Source: Treponema sp. (GTDB taxonomy: Bacteria > Spirochaetota > Spirochaetia > Treponematales > Breznakiellaceae). Taken from it: a stretch of DNA of 64,000 nt. Shown here one piece after another: positions 23,822-33,943 of the stretch; position 1 is the stretch's first letter; the number at the start of each line of letters is the position of its first letter. The notes beneath the pieces are model-generated. The model did no database searches, was not told where the DNA came from, and worked only from the letters and a program-made list of their open reading frames with translations. Position numbers and translations under genes: made by a program. The DNA lies in the NCBI GenBank assembly GCA_009777335.1, contig WRMC01000005.1, positions 82,962-146,961 on the forward strand, read 5' to 3'.

Positions 23822-25294
23822 ATGAAAATTCGAGACCGTTACGCTCCTTCGCCCACGGGGCCCCAGCACATAGGGGGGGTAAGGACCGCCCTCTTTAACT
23901 ACCTCTTTGCCCGCTCCCAGGGGGGCACCTTTATATTACGCCTGGAAGACACGGACCAAAACCGCAGCGAAGACCAGTACGTGCAGAACCTTTACGAGAC
24001 CTTTTCCTGGCTTGGCTTTAACTGGGACGAAGGTCCCGACCGGGGGGGGGATTTCGGCCCCTATATCCAGTCCCAGAGAAGTGAGCTTTACCAGCAATAT
24101 GCCGCTGAACTCCTTAAGCGGGACGGGGCCTACCGATGCTTCTGCAGCTCCGAAAGAATAGACCAGGTCCGCAAGGAAAGGGAGGCTTCCCAGTCCTCCC
24201 AGACCGGCTACGACCGGCTCTGCCGTAGCATCCCCCCCGAAGAGGCCGAAAAGCGGGCCGCCGCCGGGGAGGCCCACACCATCAGGCTTAAGATCCCCCT
24301 GGGTGAGAAGACTGTCTTTAATGACCATCTCATAGGCCAGGTGGAATGGAAGAACGAAGACATCAACCCCGACCCGGTGCTCTTAAAATCCGACGGCTAC
24401 CCCACCTACCACCTGGCCAACGTGGTGGATGATCACCTCATGGAGGTAAGCCATATCTTAAGGGCCCAGGAATGGCTCCCCTCGGTTCCCCTCCATGTGA
24501 TCATGTACCGGGCCTTTGGCTGGGAGCATCCTGAGTTTTGCCACCTCCCCCTCATCATGGGCCTGGATGGGAAAAAGCTTTCCAAGCGCCATGGCTCTAC
24601 CTCCATCGATGAATTCCGCCGCCAGGGGATCCTGAGCGAGGCTCTCATTAACTATGTGGCCCTGGTGGGGGCCTCCTACGAGGAGGGGAAGGATATCTAT
24701 ACCCTGGACGAGCTGGTCCAGCGCTTCTCCCTGGAGAAACTCTCCAAGTCTCCGGGGATCTTCGATTACAAGAAACTGGAATGGTATAACGGCCACTATA
24801 TCCGCTCAAAGAGCGATGAGGACCTGGCGGCCTTAAGCCTCCCCTTCGCCATAGAACAAGGGCTCTTCCCCAGCGGTGCCCCCGACGAGGCCCAGAAGGA
24901 ACTGTACACCCGGGCCATGGGCCTTGTAAAAGAGCGGGCGGTCTACCTGACGGAGATCCCGGAAAAACTGGGCTACCTTTTTAATGAGATCCCCATGGCC
25001 CCTAAAGAGGAATTCATCCCCAAAAAGGGGAGCCTTGAAATGGCCATAGATGCCTTACAGAAAGTCAGGCCCCTTATCGATACCCTGGCCCAGACAAAGA
25101 CCGACCAGGAGGCCGAAGATCTCTTCAAAGCCCTCTCTGAAAAGGAGGGGCTTAAACTGGGGGATCTTATGATGCCCCTGCGCCTGGCCCTGACGGGCTC
25201 CCGGGTCAGCCCTCCCCTCTTTGGGAGCATCCGGCTTTTGGGGGCTGCTACTTCTTTGGCCCGGATAGACAGGGCTCTTGAGGGATTATCCTAG
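23822..25294 (+). CDS. gltX: Glutamyl-tRNA synthetase
   Basis: 490 residues. Class I synthetase: HIGH-type motif APSPTGPQHIGGVRTAL near 8-22 and KLSKRHGSTSI near 258 bind ATP; RLEDTDQNRS marks GluRS. The helical anticodon-binding domain occupies the last 170 residues. No ribosome-binding site is evident before the ATG. No T-box is seen. One enzyme may serve Gln tRNA too, but no gatCAB is in the window. Confidence 0.97.
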   Translation: MKIRDRYAPSPTGPQHIGGVRTALFNYLFARSQGGTFILRLEDTDQNRSEDQYVQNLYETFSWLGFNWDEGPDRGGDFGPYIQSQRSELYQQYAAELLKRDGAYRCFCSSERIDQVRKEREASQSSQTGYDRLCRSIPPEEAEKRAAAGEAHTIRLKIPLGEKTVFNDHLIGQVEWKNEDINPDPVLLKSDGYPTYHLANVVDDHLMEVSHILRAQEWLPSVPLHVIMYRAFGWEHPEFCHLPLIMGLDGKKLSKRHGSTSIDEFRRQGILSEALINYVALVGASYEEGKDIYTLDELVQRFSLEKLSKSPGIFDYKKLEWYNGHYIRSKSDEDLAALSLPFAIEQGLFPSGAPDEAQKELYTRAMGLVKERAVYLTEIPEKLGYLFNEIPMAPKEEFIPKKGSLEMAIDALQKVRPLIDTLAQTKTDQEAEDLFKALSEKEGLKLGDLMMPLRLALTGSRVSPPLFGSIRLLGAATSLARIDRALEGLS

Positions 25295-25297
25295 GGT

Positions 25298-26515
25298 TTA
25301 AAAGACCTCTTCCAGGACATAAAAGACACTTTGGTCGGTGCCAAAGATGATCCGGTTCCCGGCGATCACCGGGGCCGCAAGGAGGGACCCTTCGGTCTCC
25401 ATGGACCAGAGATAGCTGCCGTCCCGGACATCCAGGCAGACCAGCCGGGCAGGATGGCCGTAGAGATCCAGAACCCCAAAGTAGAGCCGGTCGCCGGCTA
25501 TGGTGGCCGAAGAGCAGACGGGGGTATCAAAGGAAGTTTCCCAGCGCAGGAGGCCCGTCTGGGCATCAAAGGCCCTGACCTTGTGATCCCCCCCGGTGAA
25601 GATCACCAGATCTCTCCAGATAGAGGGGGCCATCCAGTCGAGCATTTCCAGGTTCCTTCGAAAAAGGCGCCAGGACTCCAGGTCCCCCCAGTGGGGATCA
25701 TTGAAGACCCCCTCCACCTTCTGACTCCAGACCCTCTCGCCGGTAGTTCGATCAAAGGCATAATACCCCAGGTTAAAGCCGCTCCATATATCGGCGGTGC
25801 CGAAGTAGACCAGGTCCTGGCGAACCGCCGGAAAGGAGTACCAGATGGCGGAGATCTCATGGTAGGGAATAAACCAGAGGAATTCCCGGGTATTAAGATC
25901 GAAGGGACCCACCTGGGAAACCCGGGGGCCCGTCCCAAAGTACATCACATCGTCGGAAAGCAAAAAGGTGTAGTTATACCAGCCGGGGTTGTTAATCCTG
26001 AACTGTTCTATCCCATCGGGGGAAAGAAAATAGATGGCATCCGCATCCCCCACAAAGACTATGTAGTCCCCGTAGCGTTCCACCTGGGAATTAATCTGGC
26101 TGTTGGTTTCGAAGGTCCAGACTTCACTTCCGTCTTCTCTGGAGAGGGCATAGAGCTTCCCGTCCTTGCTGCCAAAGTAGACCTTTTCATCGTCCGCATA
26201 GGGGATGGAGTTGATCTCCGCCCCGCTGCGGAAGACCCAGCGCATATAGCCCGAGTTCACATCCAGGGCGTAAAAGTTCCCGTCCTCGGAGCCAAAGTAG
26301 ATGGTGTTCCCCAAGACCACCGGGGGGTTAAGGGCCCTGATGGGCTCGTCCCCCTCTTGCAACTGGATCTTCCAACGGACACCCAGGGGGGGGCTAATGC
26401 GGGTGGGGCTGAGGCCCTGGCCTCCGGGCCCCCTGAACTGGACCCAGTCCCCCCTCTTGTCGCTGCAGCCCGATAAAAGGAGCAGCAGGGCCCCAAGAGC
26501 AAAGAAGGTTTTCAT
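25298..26515 (-). CDS. PQQ-like beta-propeller lipoprotein
   Basis: 405 residues. Lipobox LLSGC (C17) after a short signal peptide, so anchored to a membrane facing the periplasm. Repeats of the PQQ/BamB kind: GNTIYFGSEDGNFYALDVNSGYMRW, EKVYFGSKDGKLYALSREDGSEVW, LLRWETSFDTPVCSSATIAGDRLYFG. Structural repeats suggest protein binding and not quinone catalysis. Last gene of the sigma-moxR-DUF58-transglutaminase unit; its ATG overlaps the previous stop as ATGA. Confidence 0.85.
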   Translation of the reverse strand: MKTFFALGALLLLLSGCSDKRGDWVQFRGPGGQGLSPTRISPPLGVRWKIQLQEGDEPIRALNPPVVLGNTIYFGSEDGNFYALDVNSGYMRWVFRSGAEINSIPYADDEKVYFGSKDGKLYALSREDGSEVWTFETNSQINSQVERYGDYIVFVGDADAIYFLSPDGIEQFRINNPGWYNYTFLLSDDVMYFGTGPRVSQVGPFDLNTREFLWFIPYHEISAIWYSFPAVRQDLVYFGTADIWSGFNLGYYAFDRTTGERVWSQKVEGVFNDPHWGDLESWRLFRRNLEMLDWMAPSIWRDLVIFTGGDHKVRAFDAQTGLLRWETSFDTPVCSSATIAGDRLYFGVLDLYGHPARLVCLDVRDGSYLWSMETEGSLLAAPVIAGNRIIFGTDQSVFYVLEEVF

Positions 26516-28797
26516 AGGTAGGCCAGGCCCTTTAAGCTAAAGATACGCCGTAAAAAGGCCAGGGGGCCCCGGCGGCGATGGAAGGCCCGGATCTCTTCAT
26601 ATTCATGTATAAGGGCCCTAAACTTTTCTTCTTCCAGATTTTTATCGATAAAGGTCCTCCAGCGTAACTCGGTGTAGAGTTCGGCAAATCCGGAAAAGAC
26701 GCTCCCCTCTGGCGGGGGGGCTTCGTCAAAGAGCCGGGCATACTCGGGGGCCGTGGCAGAGACGGGTTTTATGGGTCTTCCGTCGGCCGCCAGCTTGGCC
26801 AAAAGAAGGAGGTAGAGGTTCCGGGCCCCCTTGGCCCCACCCCGGCGGACCCGGGCCCAGAGGAGGATCTCCCGGCCATAACGGAGGGCATAGGCGGCCC
26901 CCAGGCTGAAGCCCCCCAGGTAGCCCAGGATGCGCAAGAGGGCCCTCCAGGGGAAGGCCCGGACCCGGCTTAAGAGCCGGGGCCCATCGTCGATGATGGG
27001 GATGACCACATCCCTCAGGTTTCCGTCCCCGGAGCCCAGGGGGGGTATGGCGAAGGCGGTGGCTTCAAAGTCCAGCCAGCCGTAATCGGGGATGTAAAAC
27101 TGGGTCCAGGCATGGCCATGGGCGTCGGTTACCAGGTAGAGCTGGTCCAGGGGGAATTCCTGCAAGACCGGGATCTGGCTGCGCAGGGCCGCCAGGCCCC
27201 GTATGTGGGCATTGGACTGAAGGCTGTCGGCCGCCAGGTAGCCCGACACTACCCGGGAGGGGATCCCCGCATAACGGCCCAATAAGGCTGCCGTATGGGA
27301 GAACTCGACACAGTCCCCGGTCCTGGTCTCTTCGAGGAAGCTCACCAGATCGGCCACCGTGGCGGTATAGCTGTTATTCACATGGTATTGAAAGGTCGAA
27401 AAGCCCAGGAGAATGGCGGCAATCCGTTCCATGTAATCATTCCAAAAATTGCCTATCACCGAGGGGCGCCGGATTTCCCAGGAATCCATGACCCGATCCA
27501 GGTGGGCCGTAAAGACCTCCCGGTCCTCATCCCCCAGATTAATTTCCAGATAGGGGGCCAGATCGATCCGCTCCTGGACGCTAAGGGCCCGGATGGGAAC
27601 CCCGATGAGGCCCAGGGGGTCCTCGGGGTGGACCTGGGAAACCAGGCGGTGTATGTACCTAAAGGGGCCGGAGTTTTCACTTTGAATGGTAGGGTCTATA
27701 GAGAAGGGTCTATAGGGGAGGAATTTCTGGGAGAGGGTCGAGAGGGCAAAGACCTCCAGGTGCTCCCGGCCCCGGTCAAAGACGGGCTCATGGTCAAACC
27801 AGGTGACGAAAAAGCGCTGGGTAGAGAGCCGGGCCAGGCTCTCTTCGTGGCTGTAGAGGAAACCTTCGACGGGGTCCAGGAGCCCCCGGATGGCGCTGCC
27901 CATGTAGACCGGCTCTTTTTCCGAGGCCACCACCATGACCGTATACTGCTGGCTCTGGCTGCCGTCCTCCCCTTCGCCTATGCCTCGGGGCCGTCTTCCC
28001 CGGCCTATGTCGCTGGGCCAGTCATGTTCAGAAAGGCCCCTTAGGCTCGGAGAGGGGGCCCCATCATCCCCCGGTATGGTGGGCCGGCCCTGCCTGCGTC
28101 CCCCATCGGTGTCAGGGAGACCAAAGTCGCTGTCGGAACTCTGGCTGCGCCGTTCTATCCGATCTTGCAAAAGGTTAGAGACCATGGTGTTTCGGACAAA
28201 GTCCGGGGGAAGAAAGAAGACCAGCACCACAAGGACCAGGGCCGAGGCAAGGCCGAAGAGGAGGCCCTCCCGCCGGGAACTATCCGAGCCGGGAAAGAGG
28301 GAAAAGTAGACCACCGCACTATGAAAGAGAAAGACCACGGCGGTCCAAACCAAAATAAACTGGGTGATCCCCATACTCTGGCCCGCCGCATCTTCGCCGG
28401 AACGGGAAAAGACCAGGAGGCGAAAGCAGATCCAGGCCAAAAAGAAGGGTTCCAGGATAGAGAGCTTCCCCCAGCGGGGATAATGAAAGAGCAGGAGGGT
28501 GAGGGTAAAACTCCCCAGGCCAAAGAAGAGGAGGGGCCATCTTTCGGACCAGAAGCTCCCGTTCCATACCGCAATGGCCCCCAGGATGACCAGGGCTCCC
28601 AGGAGTTTATACTTTAGTTTTCCTAGCGGAGAGGGGATAAAGCCCAGGAGGGCCCCCAGGGGAATACACAAGAACCATTGAATCATGCTTACCCGGTCGT
28701 AGGAGACCACGATGCCGGGATGGACATGCACCAGGAAGGCCACGCTGAGGTAAAAAAAGAGCCGCAAGATAAAGAGGATCACCGGAGCTATGCTCAT
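26512..28797 (-). CDS. Membrane transglutaminase-like protein
   Basis: 761 residues. About six N-terminal membrane helices (1-215), an extracytoplasmic transglutaminase-like cysteine-protease-fold domain with the full triad C496 (TGDCVEFSH), H562 (HGHAWTQF) and D576 (GWLDFEAT), another TM near 640, and a C-terminal cytoplasmic DUF4129-like tail. Commonly coupled with MoxR and DUF58 proteins, as here, in envelope-associated assemblies. Overlaps both neighbours by ATGA. Substrate unknown. Confidence 0.9.
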   Translation of the reverse strand: MSIAPVILFILRLFFYLSVAFLVHVHPGIVVSYDRVSMIQWFLCIPLGALLGFIPSPLGKLKYKLLGALVILGAIAVWNGSFWSERWPLLFFGLGSFTLTLLLFHYPRWGKLSILEPFFLAWICFRLLVFSRSGEDAAGQSMGITQFILVWTAVVFLFHSAVVYFSLFPGSDSSRREGLLFGLASALVLVVLVFFLPPDFVRNTMVSNLLQDRIERRSQSSDSDFGLPDTDGGRRQGRPTIPGDDGAPSPSLRGLSEHDWPSDIGRGRRPRGIGEGEDGSQSQQYTVMVVASEKEPVYMGSAIRGLLDPVEGFLYSHEESLARLSTQRFFVTWFDHEPVFDRGREHLEVFALSTLSQKFLPYRPFSIDPTIQSENSGPFRYIHRLVSQVHPEDPLGLIGVPIRALSVQERIDLAPYLEINLGDEDREVFTAHLDRVMDSWEIRRPSVIGNFWNDYMERIAAILLGFSTFQYHVNNSYTATVADLVSFLEETRTGDCVEFSHTAALLGRYAGIPSRVVSGYLAADSLQSNAHIRGLAALRSQIPVLQEFPLDQLYLVTDAHGHAWTQFYIPDYGWLDFEATAFAIPPLGSGDGNLRDVVIPIIDDGPRLLSRVRAFPWRALLRILGYLGGFSLGAAYALRYGREILLWARVRRGGAKGARNLYLLLLAKLAADGRPIKPVSATAPEYARLFDEAPPPEGSVFSGFAELYTELRWRTFIDKNLEEEKFRALIHEYEEIRAFHRRRGPLAFLRRIFSLKGLAYL

Positions 28798-30080
28798 AGG
28801 CCTAGGTCCCCATAATCGATGAGCATGCGGCTCGAGTGCAGCTTTAGCTGCCGCCGGTGATGGACCAGATAACGGTACGAAAGGGGGACCAGCCCCTGGG
28901 CCGGAAAATCCCTAAGCCTTAACTTCTGGGGGAGGTTCTCTTCGGTCCCCGAGCCATGCTGGGCCAGGAAGAGGGAGAGGGGCTTCCCCTGATGGGAGAG
29001 CAGAAAAGCCTGAAGGTTTAGATCGCAGGCGGTGCTGAACACATAGATCTCCCCTTGGCTTAGGGGGCCCTCTTCCTGCTGGGCCGGATAAAAGGGGATG
29101 GGGGCCAGTTCTTCCAGGAAGGCATCGATTTCTTCGAGATCATGGAGTTCCCGGGTTTCGGTGGGGAGCTGGACATGAAAGACATAGGAGGCCGCCTCTT
29201 CCTTCACGGTCCGTAAAAACCAGGCCAGCCGTGCTTTGGCCCGGTCCAAAAGCCAGAGTTCGCTTAAGGAGGGCCGGGCGGGGCCAAAGGACCGGAAGTG
29301 TACATCGATACGGGTTACCCTTTCCTGGTTGTCCGGAGATATGCGGGTAATAAGGGAGTCTATGCGGCCCGAACTCTTCCAGTTGATGTCCCTTAAGAGG
29401 TCCCCGGGGACATACTCCCTTTGGTAATACCGTTCCACATCGCTGGAAGATTTAGTCCTCTGATCCTCCGCACCGGAGATGGTCCGTATCCTCAAGGGCC
29501 TGGTTTCACCGGGGCTGCTATGGACCGGCAGGGTCTGCTTTACCCCCTGACCAAAGGAAAAAGAAAAGAGCCCAAAGATATCCCTGAGGCGGCATCTGGT
29601 CTCGGAGGCATAGAGGCCCCCCAGGGGAAAGGAGAGGGAGAAGTCTGCCGCGGGGCTGTACCGGGGCAGGGTGCACTGATTAAAGACCAGGGACCCCAGG
29701 CCAGCCCCCTGGGGGTAGAAGCGCCCGCGGATTAAAAAATGGACCCGGTAAAACCAGGGAACCCTAAGCCCCAGGGTAAAGGCGGGGCAGTGGACCTGCC
29801 ACTCCTTGCCGGGCCCGGCGCTGAGGGGGACCGGGGGCTGAAGGAGGGGCTCTATATGGCCGAAACGCCGGATCGCCCAGGCCCCCATGGAGCCCAAGAG
29901 GAGGATAAATATCAGGGCCCCCAGGCTGAGGACTATCTCGTAGACATTTCGGGCAGAAAGGGAGCGGATAAAAATTATCAGGGAAAGGGAGAGGAGCCCC
30001 AGACCAGGAAGGGTAAGGGGGAAGGATCGAAAAAAGCTGAACAGGGCCTGTCCGGGTTTGTTTCCCTCTTCCTGCATCAC
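28794..30080 (-). CDS. DUF58 family protein
   Basis: 428 residues. Two N-terminal membrane helices (about 22-72), a beta-rich middle, and the DUF58 motif VERYYQREYVPGDLLRDINWKSSGR (about 220-245), followed by a vWA-like fold. Begins GTG-ATG (30080/30077) right after the moxR stop TAA. DUF58 proteins are the usual partners of MoxR ATPases, probably receiving chaperone or metal-insertion activity. Confidence 0.88.
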   Translation of the reverse strand: MMQEEGNKPGQALFSFFRSFPLTLPGLGLLSLSLIIFIRSLSARNVYEIVLSLGALIFILLLGSMGAWAIRRFGHIEPLLQPPVPLSAGPGKEWQVHCPAFTLGLRVPWFYRVHFLIRGRFYPQGAGLGSLVFNQCTLPRYSPAADFSLSFPLGGLYASETRCRLRDIFGLFSFSFGQGVKQTLPVHSSPGETRPLRIRTISGAEDQRTKSSSDVERYYQREYVPGDLLRDINWKSSGRIDSLITRISPDNQERVTRIDVHFRSFGPARPSLSELWLLDRAKARLAWFLRTVKEEAASYVFHVQLPTETRELHDLEEIDAFLEELAPIPFYPAQQEEGPLSQGEIYVFSTACDLNLQAFLLSHQGKPLSLFLAQHGSGTEENLPQKLRLRDFPAQGLVPLSYRYLVHHRRQLKLHSSRMLIDYGDLGL

Positions 30081-30081
30081 C

Positions 30082-31059
30082 TTAGCTTATCTCTTTCCTC
30101 GATTCCACCGGGACCGTCTCGAGGATCCTGGTCAGGGGGGCTTCGGGGGGTATCGAAGGATCCCGGGTGACGATCCTGTGGGCCATGGCGGGGATGAAGG
30201 TTTCTTTGACCAGGTCTATGGGCACATAGTCCAGTCCCCGGCAGAGGGCCAGGGCCCGGACCAGCCGGGAGATCCGCACCCCCGCCCGGGGGCTGGCGGG
30301 GCTTTCTATATCGGGATGGGATCTGGTCTGGCGCACACAGGTGACTATATAGGAGCTTACATCCTGATGAATCTCCACCTGGTCTACCATTTTTTTCCAG
30401 GCGATAAGATCCCCGGAGTTAATGACACTGCCAAAACCCTCCCAGGCATCGGTGCGGCCGTGCATGTGGACTATGCTTCGTTCGTCCTCTTCGGAAGGGT
30501 AGCCCAGGGATAATCGGATCATAAAGCGGTCAAGCTGGGGCATGGGCAGGGGAAAGAGGTGGGCCCCCCGCAGATTCATGGTGGCTATAATAAAGAAGGG
30601 ATTTAAGAGGGGGTAATGCTTCCCCTCTATGGTGACCTCCTGCTCTTCCATCACCTGTAAAAAACTGCCCTGGGTTTTGGGGGTAAGGAGGTTAATTTCG
30701 TCACAAAGGACGAAGTGGGCAAAGACGGGGCCCTTGTTAAAGACCAGTTCCCCCGAACTGCCCAGGAAACGGTTATAACCCAGAATATCCTGGGGCAGGA
30801 GGTCAACCGTACACTGGATACGGCTGAAACCCTCCATCATGAAATCCCCCAGGGCCATGTCTTCGCTGCGCCACTGGATAGACTGGGCCAGGGCCCTGGC
30901 CAGGGAGGTTTTCCCTACCCCATGGGAGTCGGCCAGGATGACATGGCCCCCGGCTATCCAGGCGGCGATAATATATTCAAGCTTTTTTGGATCCACCGAA
31001 ATGAGCCGCCGTATATGGGCGCTCAAGACATCTACAGCCTGTTTTACATTATTTTCCAT
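30082..31059 (-). CDS. MoxR-family AAA+ ATPase
   Basis: 325 residues. Walker A ADSHGVGKTS at 43-52, Walker B FVLCDEIN around 116-123 (the D120-E121 pair is kept), and sensor-1 ATMN; then a C-terminal lid. Probable chaperone for the DUF58 and transglutaminase proteins encoded next. The P-loop sequence SHGVGKT differs from the common GxPGxGKT. The ribosome site AAGGTAAG is inside a small hairpin (31062-31078). Confidence 0.92.
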   Translation of the reverse strand: MENNVKQAVDVLSAHIRRLISVDPKKLEYIIAAWIAGGHVILADSHGVGKTSLARALAQSIQWRSEDMALGDFMMEGFSRIQCTVDLLPQDILGYNRFLGSSGELVFNKGPVFAHFVLCDEINLLTPKTQGSFLQVMEEQEVTIEGKHYPLLNPFFIIATMNLRGAHLFPLPMPQLDRFMIRLSLGYPSEEDERSIVHMHGRTDAWEGFGSVINSGDLIAWKKMVDQVEIHQDVSSYIVTCVRQTRSHPDIESPASPRAGVRISRLVRALALCRGLDYVPIDLVKETFIPAMAHRIVTRDPSIPPEAPLTRILETVPVESRKEIS

Positions 31060-31061
31060 AA

Positions 31062-31078
31062 CTTACCTTTAGGGTAAG
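31062..31078 (-). promoter_or_regulatory. Hairpin covering the moxR ribosome-binding site
   Basis: Minus-strand CTTACC-CTAAA-GGTAAG, 6 perfect pairs ending 2 bases before the ATG; the 3' arm is the only Shine-Dalgarno-like sequence. Could damp translation of moxR relative to the sigma-factor gene upstream. Confidence 0.35.
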
Positions 31079-31079
31079 C

Positions 31080-32117
31080 TTAGCATTCGTTTCTAAGCTC
31101 GTATAGCTCCCTGAGGCCTTTGAGCTTGTAGGTGGCTTTTTCCTGGATCTGCCGGACCCTTTCGCGGGTAATCCCCAGGAGCTTCCCCGTTTCTTCCAGG
31201 GTGAGGGGCCCTTCTCCAGCCAGACCAAAGCGCAGCTTGATTATCTTCATCTCCCTTTCGGAAAGATTAGAGAGGATATCGCCCATGGTCTCTTGAATGG
31301 TCATGGAAAAGACCGCTTCGAAGGGCTCCGTCAGGGAATCGTCCCTGATAAGGTCCGCCAGGCGGGTTAAGTTTTCGTTATCTACAATTGTATCGAGGCT
31401 GGTGGTTTCCTGGCTTAGCTTGACGATCTCCTTAACCTTGGAGAGGGGGATCCCCATATACTCGGAGAGTTCTTCATTGCTGGGGTCCCGGCCCAGATCC
31501 TGGGTAAGCTGCTTGGCTACAAAGTAGCACTTTTTTATGGTATTGAGCATGTGGATGGGAATGCGGATAACCCTTCCCTTGTCTGCGATGCTCTTTATTA
31601 TGGCCTGCCGTATCCACCAGGTGCCGTAGGTCGAAAACCTGCAGCCCCGGGTATAGTCAAAGCGCTCTACCGCTTCGATGAGGCCTATGTTCCCTTCGTC
31701 GATAAGATCCAGCAGGGTTAAACCCCGGTGCTGGTAATTTTTTGCTATAGAGACCACCAGCCGCAGGTTGGAGTTGATCATCTGATTCTTGTGATGCAGT
31801 AAAGAATCATGTAACTCCTGGCGCTTAAGGGGGCAGTCATTGTCTTTGAGTTTTTTAATTTCCTGCCTAATCTGAACAATTTTTTCCCCGATAAACTGTT
31901 CTTCCTGGACCGTTAAAAGGTGATACTTGGAAATTTGCTTAAAATAGAGGGCCAGGGGATCGGTTTCCTTAATAACCCTGGTCTTCTTCGGTGCCTTTCG
32001 GGCCTTGCGGCCCTGAATTGATTTTGTCTGCCAGATAAGATCGCCCTTCTCATGCGAAAAGCCATTTGAGTCTTTTTTGGGGAGGGATCTTCCAGCCAAG
32101 CTTGTAGTTTTTGACAT
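31080..32117 (-). CDS. Sigma-70 family RNA polymerase sigma factor (group 1/2-like)
   Basis: 345 residues. Region 1.2 ([17 protein letters not shown]), region 2 ([16 protein letters not shown] ... [22 protein letters not shown] ... [13 protein letters not shown]), region 3 and region 4 ([15 protein letters not shown] ... [22 protein letters not shown]) are all present. Region 1.1 and the large non-conserved insert of RpoD are absent, so an alternative RpoS/RpoH-size factor is more likely than the primary sigma. Ribosome site GAGGTAAC. It heads the envelope operon after the LysM gene. Confidence 0.9.
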   Translation of the reverse strand: MSKTTSLAGRSLPKKDSNGFSHEKGDLIWQTKSIQGRKARKAPKKTRVIKETDPLALYFKQISKYHLLTVQEEQFIGEKIVQIRQEIKKLKDNDCPLKRQELHDSLLHHKNQMINSNLRLVVSIAKNYQHRGLTLLDLIDEGNIGLIEAVERFDYTRGCRFSTYGTWWIRQAIIKSIADKGRVIRIPIHMLNTIKKCYFVAKQLTQDLGRDPSNEELSEYMGIPLSKVKEIVKLSQETTSLDTIVDNENLTRLADLIRDDSLTEPFEAVFSMTIQETMGDILSNLSEREMKIIKLRFGLAGEGPLTLEETGKLLGITRERVRQIQEKATYKLKGLRELYELRNEC

Positions 32118-32148
32118 GATGTTACCTCAGTTTTTTAAATAAATGAAC

Positions 32149-32976
32149 TTAAGCTCTGGGGGCCAGAGCAGGATCTATAGGAACATTGTTCCTATACACC
32201 ATAAAGAATAATTGGGGCCTATTTGATATATCATCTATCCCCAGCCGGCCGAGTTCGGTACCAGGACCCACCCTGTCACCTTCTCTTACGGATAAGCTTT
32301 CGTTGCCGCCGTAAACGTATAAGTAACCTCCTTCAGTTTGAACTATTACTACCCGGCCAAAGCCCTGAAAAGGCCCCGCCGATAATACTACCCCGTGGGT
32401 AAGACTAATGACCGATTCCGCCCTGGTCCCGGTGATGATCACCCCGCTGAGCTTGCCGGTCATGGTGCTCACCTCCCGGGCTGTGACGGGCCAACGGACC
32501 GTTGCAGCCGCCGGGGTTGATACCAGGGGAGCCCCGGCGGATGTTCCCGGGATACGAAGGGTATCCCCGGCCCGGAGCATGTAGTTTTCCGATAGACCGT
32601 TGGCCTCCCGGATGGCCCCCACGGTGACCGAAAACTGCCGGGCTATGCCAAAGAGGGTGTCCCCCCTCTGGGCCACATAGGTGGTAAAGGACCTCTCCTG
32701 TGCCGCTGCGGCGGTCACCAAAGAACCGGTTCCGCTCTGGCCCGCCGGCGGAATCCTTAGGCGGTGTCCCACCAGGAGCCGGTTCGGGTCGCTCAGCCCG
32801 TTAAGGGAGGCGATGTCCTCAGAACGGACCCCATAAGTTCGGGCTATGGAAATGAGGTTTTCACCCCTTTGGACCGTGTGGATCCTCTCCTGTCCATAGG
32901 CTAAAGGGGGGAAAGGGGGGAGGAAAAAAAACACTACCCCCAGTAGAAATCCGAAAAGGACGGCCCGAAAATTCAT
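32149..32976 (-). CDS. LysM-LysM protein with degenerate M23 peptidase domain
   Basis: 275 residues: signal peptide (1-28), LysM 1 (32-76), LysM 2 (98-143) and an M23/LytM-like domain (159-270). In active M23 enzymes the motif HLHFEV and a GGYxxxYAHL motif carry the zinc ligands; here they read QLFFMV and GGYLYVYGGN, so the histidines are lost and the domain is probably catalytically dead, like EnvC/NlpD amidase activators. Predicted periplasmic peptidoglycan-binding regulator. 31 bp upstream of the sigma-factor gene. Confidence 0.9.
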   Translation of the reverse strand: MNFRAVLFGFLLGVVFFFLPPFPPLAYGQERIHTVQRGENLISIARTYGVRSEDIASLNGLSDPNRLLVGHRLRIPPAGQSGTGSLVTAAAAQERSFTTYVAQRGDTLFGIARQFSVTVGAIREANGLSENYMLRAGDTLRIPGTSAGAPLVSTPAAATVRWPVTAREVSTMTGKLSGVIITGTRAESVISLTHGVVLSAGPFQGFGRVVIVQTEGGYLYVYGGNESLSVREGDRVGPGTELGRLGIDDISNRPQLFFMVYRNNVPIDPALAPRA

Positions 32977-33052
32977 ATCCGTCTATTATCGGTATCTGCC
33001 CTGAATTTCTATACCCCTTCATATTATATATGTATACATTTCTGGGGGAAAA

Positions 33053-33943
33053 TCAAGGTTTTTGGCGAATTTTGTCGATAATTGCCCTAATTTCTTCTTT
33101 TTGGGCCGGACTTGGGTCCGCCAGGGGATTACGGACATGGCCGCCCCTATAACCCAGGTACTCGCAGGCATACTTGAGGCCCCCTATGCCGTAGGTGGCG
33201 GTGACCGCCGTGTTAAGGGGGAACCAGGTTTGATACATATCAAAAGCTTCTTTCAACTTCCCCTGGACGAACAAGGCCTGGGTCTGGGCAATCTCATTGG
33301 GACTGCAGTTGGCCATGGCCGAAATAATGGCGGTAAGCCCCATGCCCAAAGCGGGATACCAGGCGCTAAAGGTCCCGGGCATGATCTGAAAGTCCTCATC
33401 GGCGGCCCTCATAAAGGTGGCCAGCTGGGGTACATCCCCGTTGGAGTCCTTCATGCCCACTATATTCTTATGCCTGCTTAAGACCCCCACAGCTTCGGCG
33501 GAAATGTTTACATGGGTAAATTTGCTTACATTGTAAATCAGGATGGGGATATCGCTGTGGTCCGCCACCTGGGTGAAAAACCGGATCATGGCCTTGGTGT
33601 CCATGGAGGAACTGTAATAAAAGGGGGTAAGGATGAGGGCACAATGGGCCCCCAGCTTGGCACATGCATTGGTCAGCTTGATGGTCTCCCGGGCCGAATC
33701 CATCCCCGACCCGGCCATGATAAGCCGGTCCTTTTTCGCATGCTCCACCGTTAGTTTTACCAGTTCCTGCTTTTCTGCATCGCTTAAATAGGCGGTCTCG
33801 CTATTGGATCCAATGACCAGGTAGCCGGCCAGTTCGTCCTCATTCCATTTTAAGATGTTGGAAACAAAGGCTTCGGTGTCCAGGTCTTCTTCGGGGCTAA
33901 AGGGAGTTATCATGGGGGGTATGACCCCATGGATTTTTTTCAT
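33053..33943 (-). CDS. Dihydrodipicolinate synthase/N-acetylneuraminate lyase family aldolase
   Basis: 296 residues, TIM barrel. Schiff-base lysine K165 in VGMKDSNGD, and the conserved Tyr Y137 in LIYNV; GSNSETAYLS matches the carboxylate-binding GTTGE site in modified form, so the substrate is likely not pyruvate plus aspartate semialdehyde. Strong AGGAGGATCTT ribosome site. Divergent from split altronate-dehydratase-like genes, which suggests a 2-keto-3-deoxy sugar-acid or related aldolase role. Confidence 0.88.
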   Translation of the reverse strand: MKKIHGVIPPMITPFSPEEDLDTEAFVSNILKWNEDELAGYLVIGSNSETAYLSDAEKQELVKLTVEHAKKDRLIMAGSGMDSARETIKLTNACAKLGAHCALILTPFYYSSSMDTKAMIRFFTQVADHSDIPILIYNVSKFTHVNISAEAVGVLSRHKNIVGMKDSNGDVPQLATFMRAADEDFQIMPGTFSAWYPALGMGLTAIISAMANCSPNEIAQTQALFVQGKLKEAFDMYQTWFPLNTAVTATYGIGGLKYACEYLGYRGGHVRNPLADPSPAQKEEIRAIIDKIRQKP

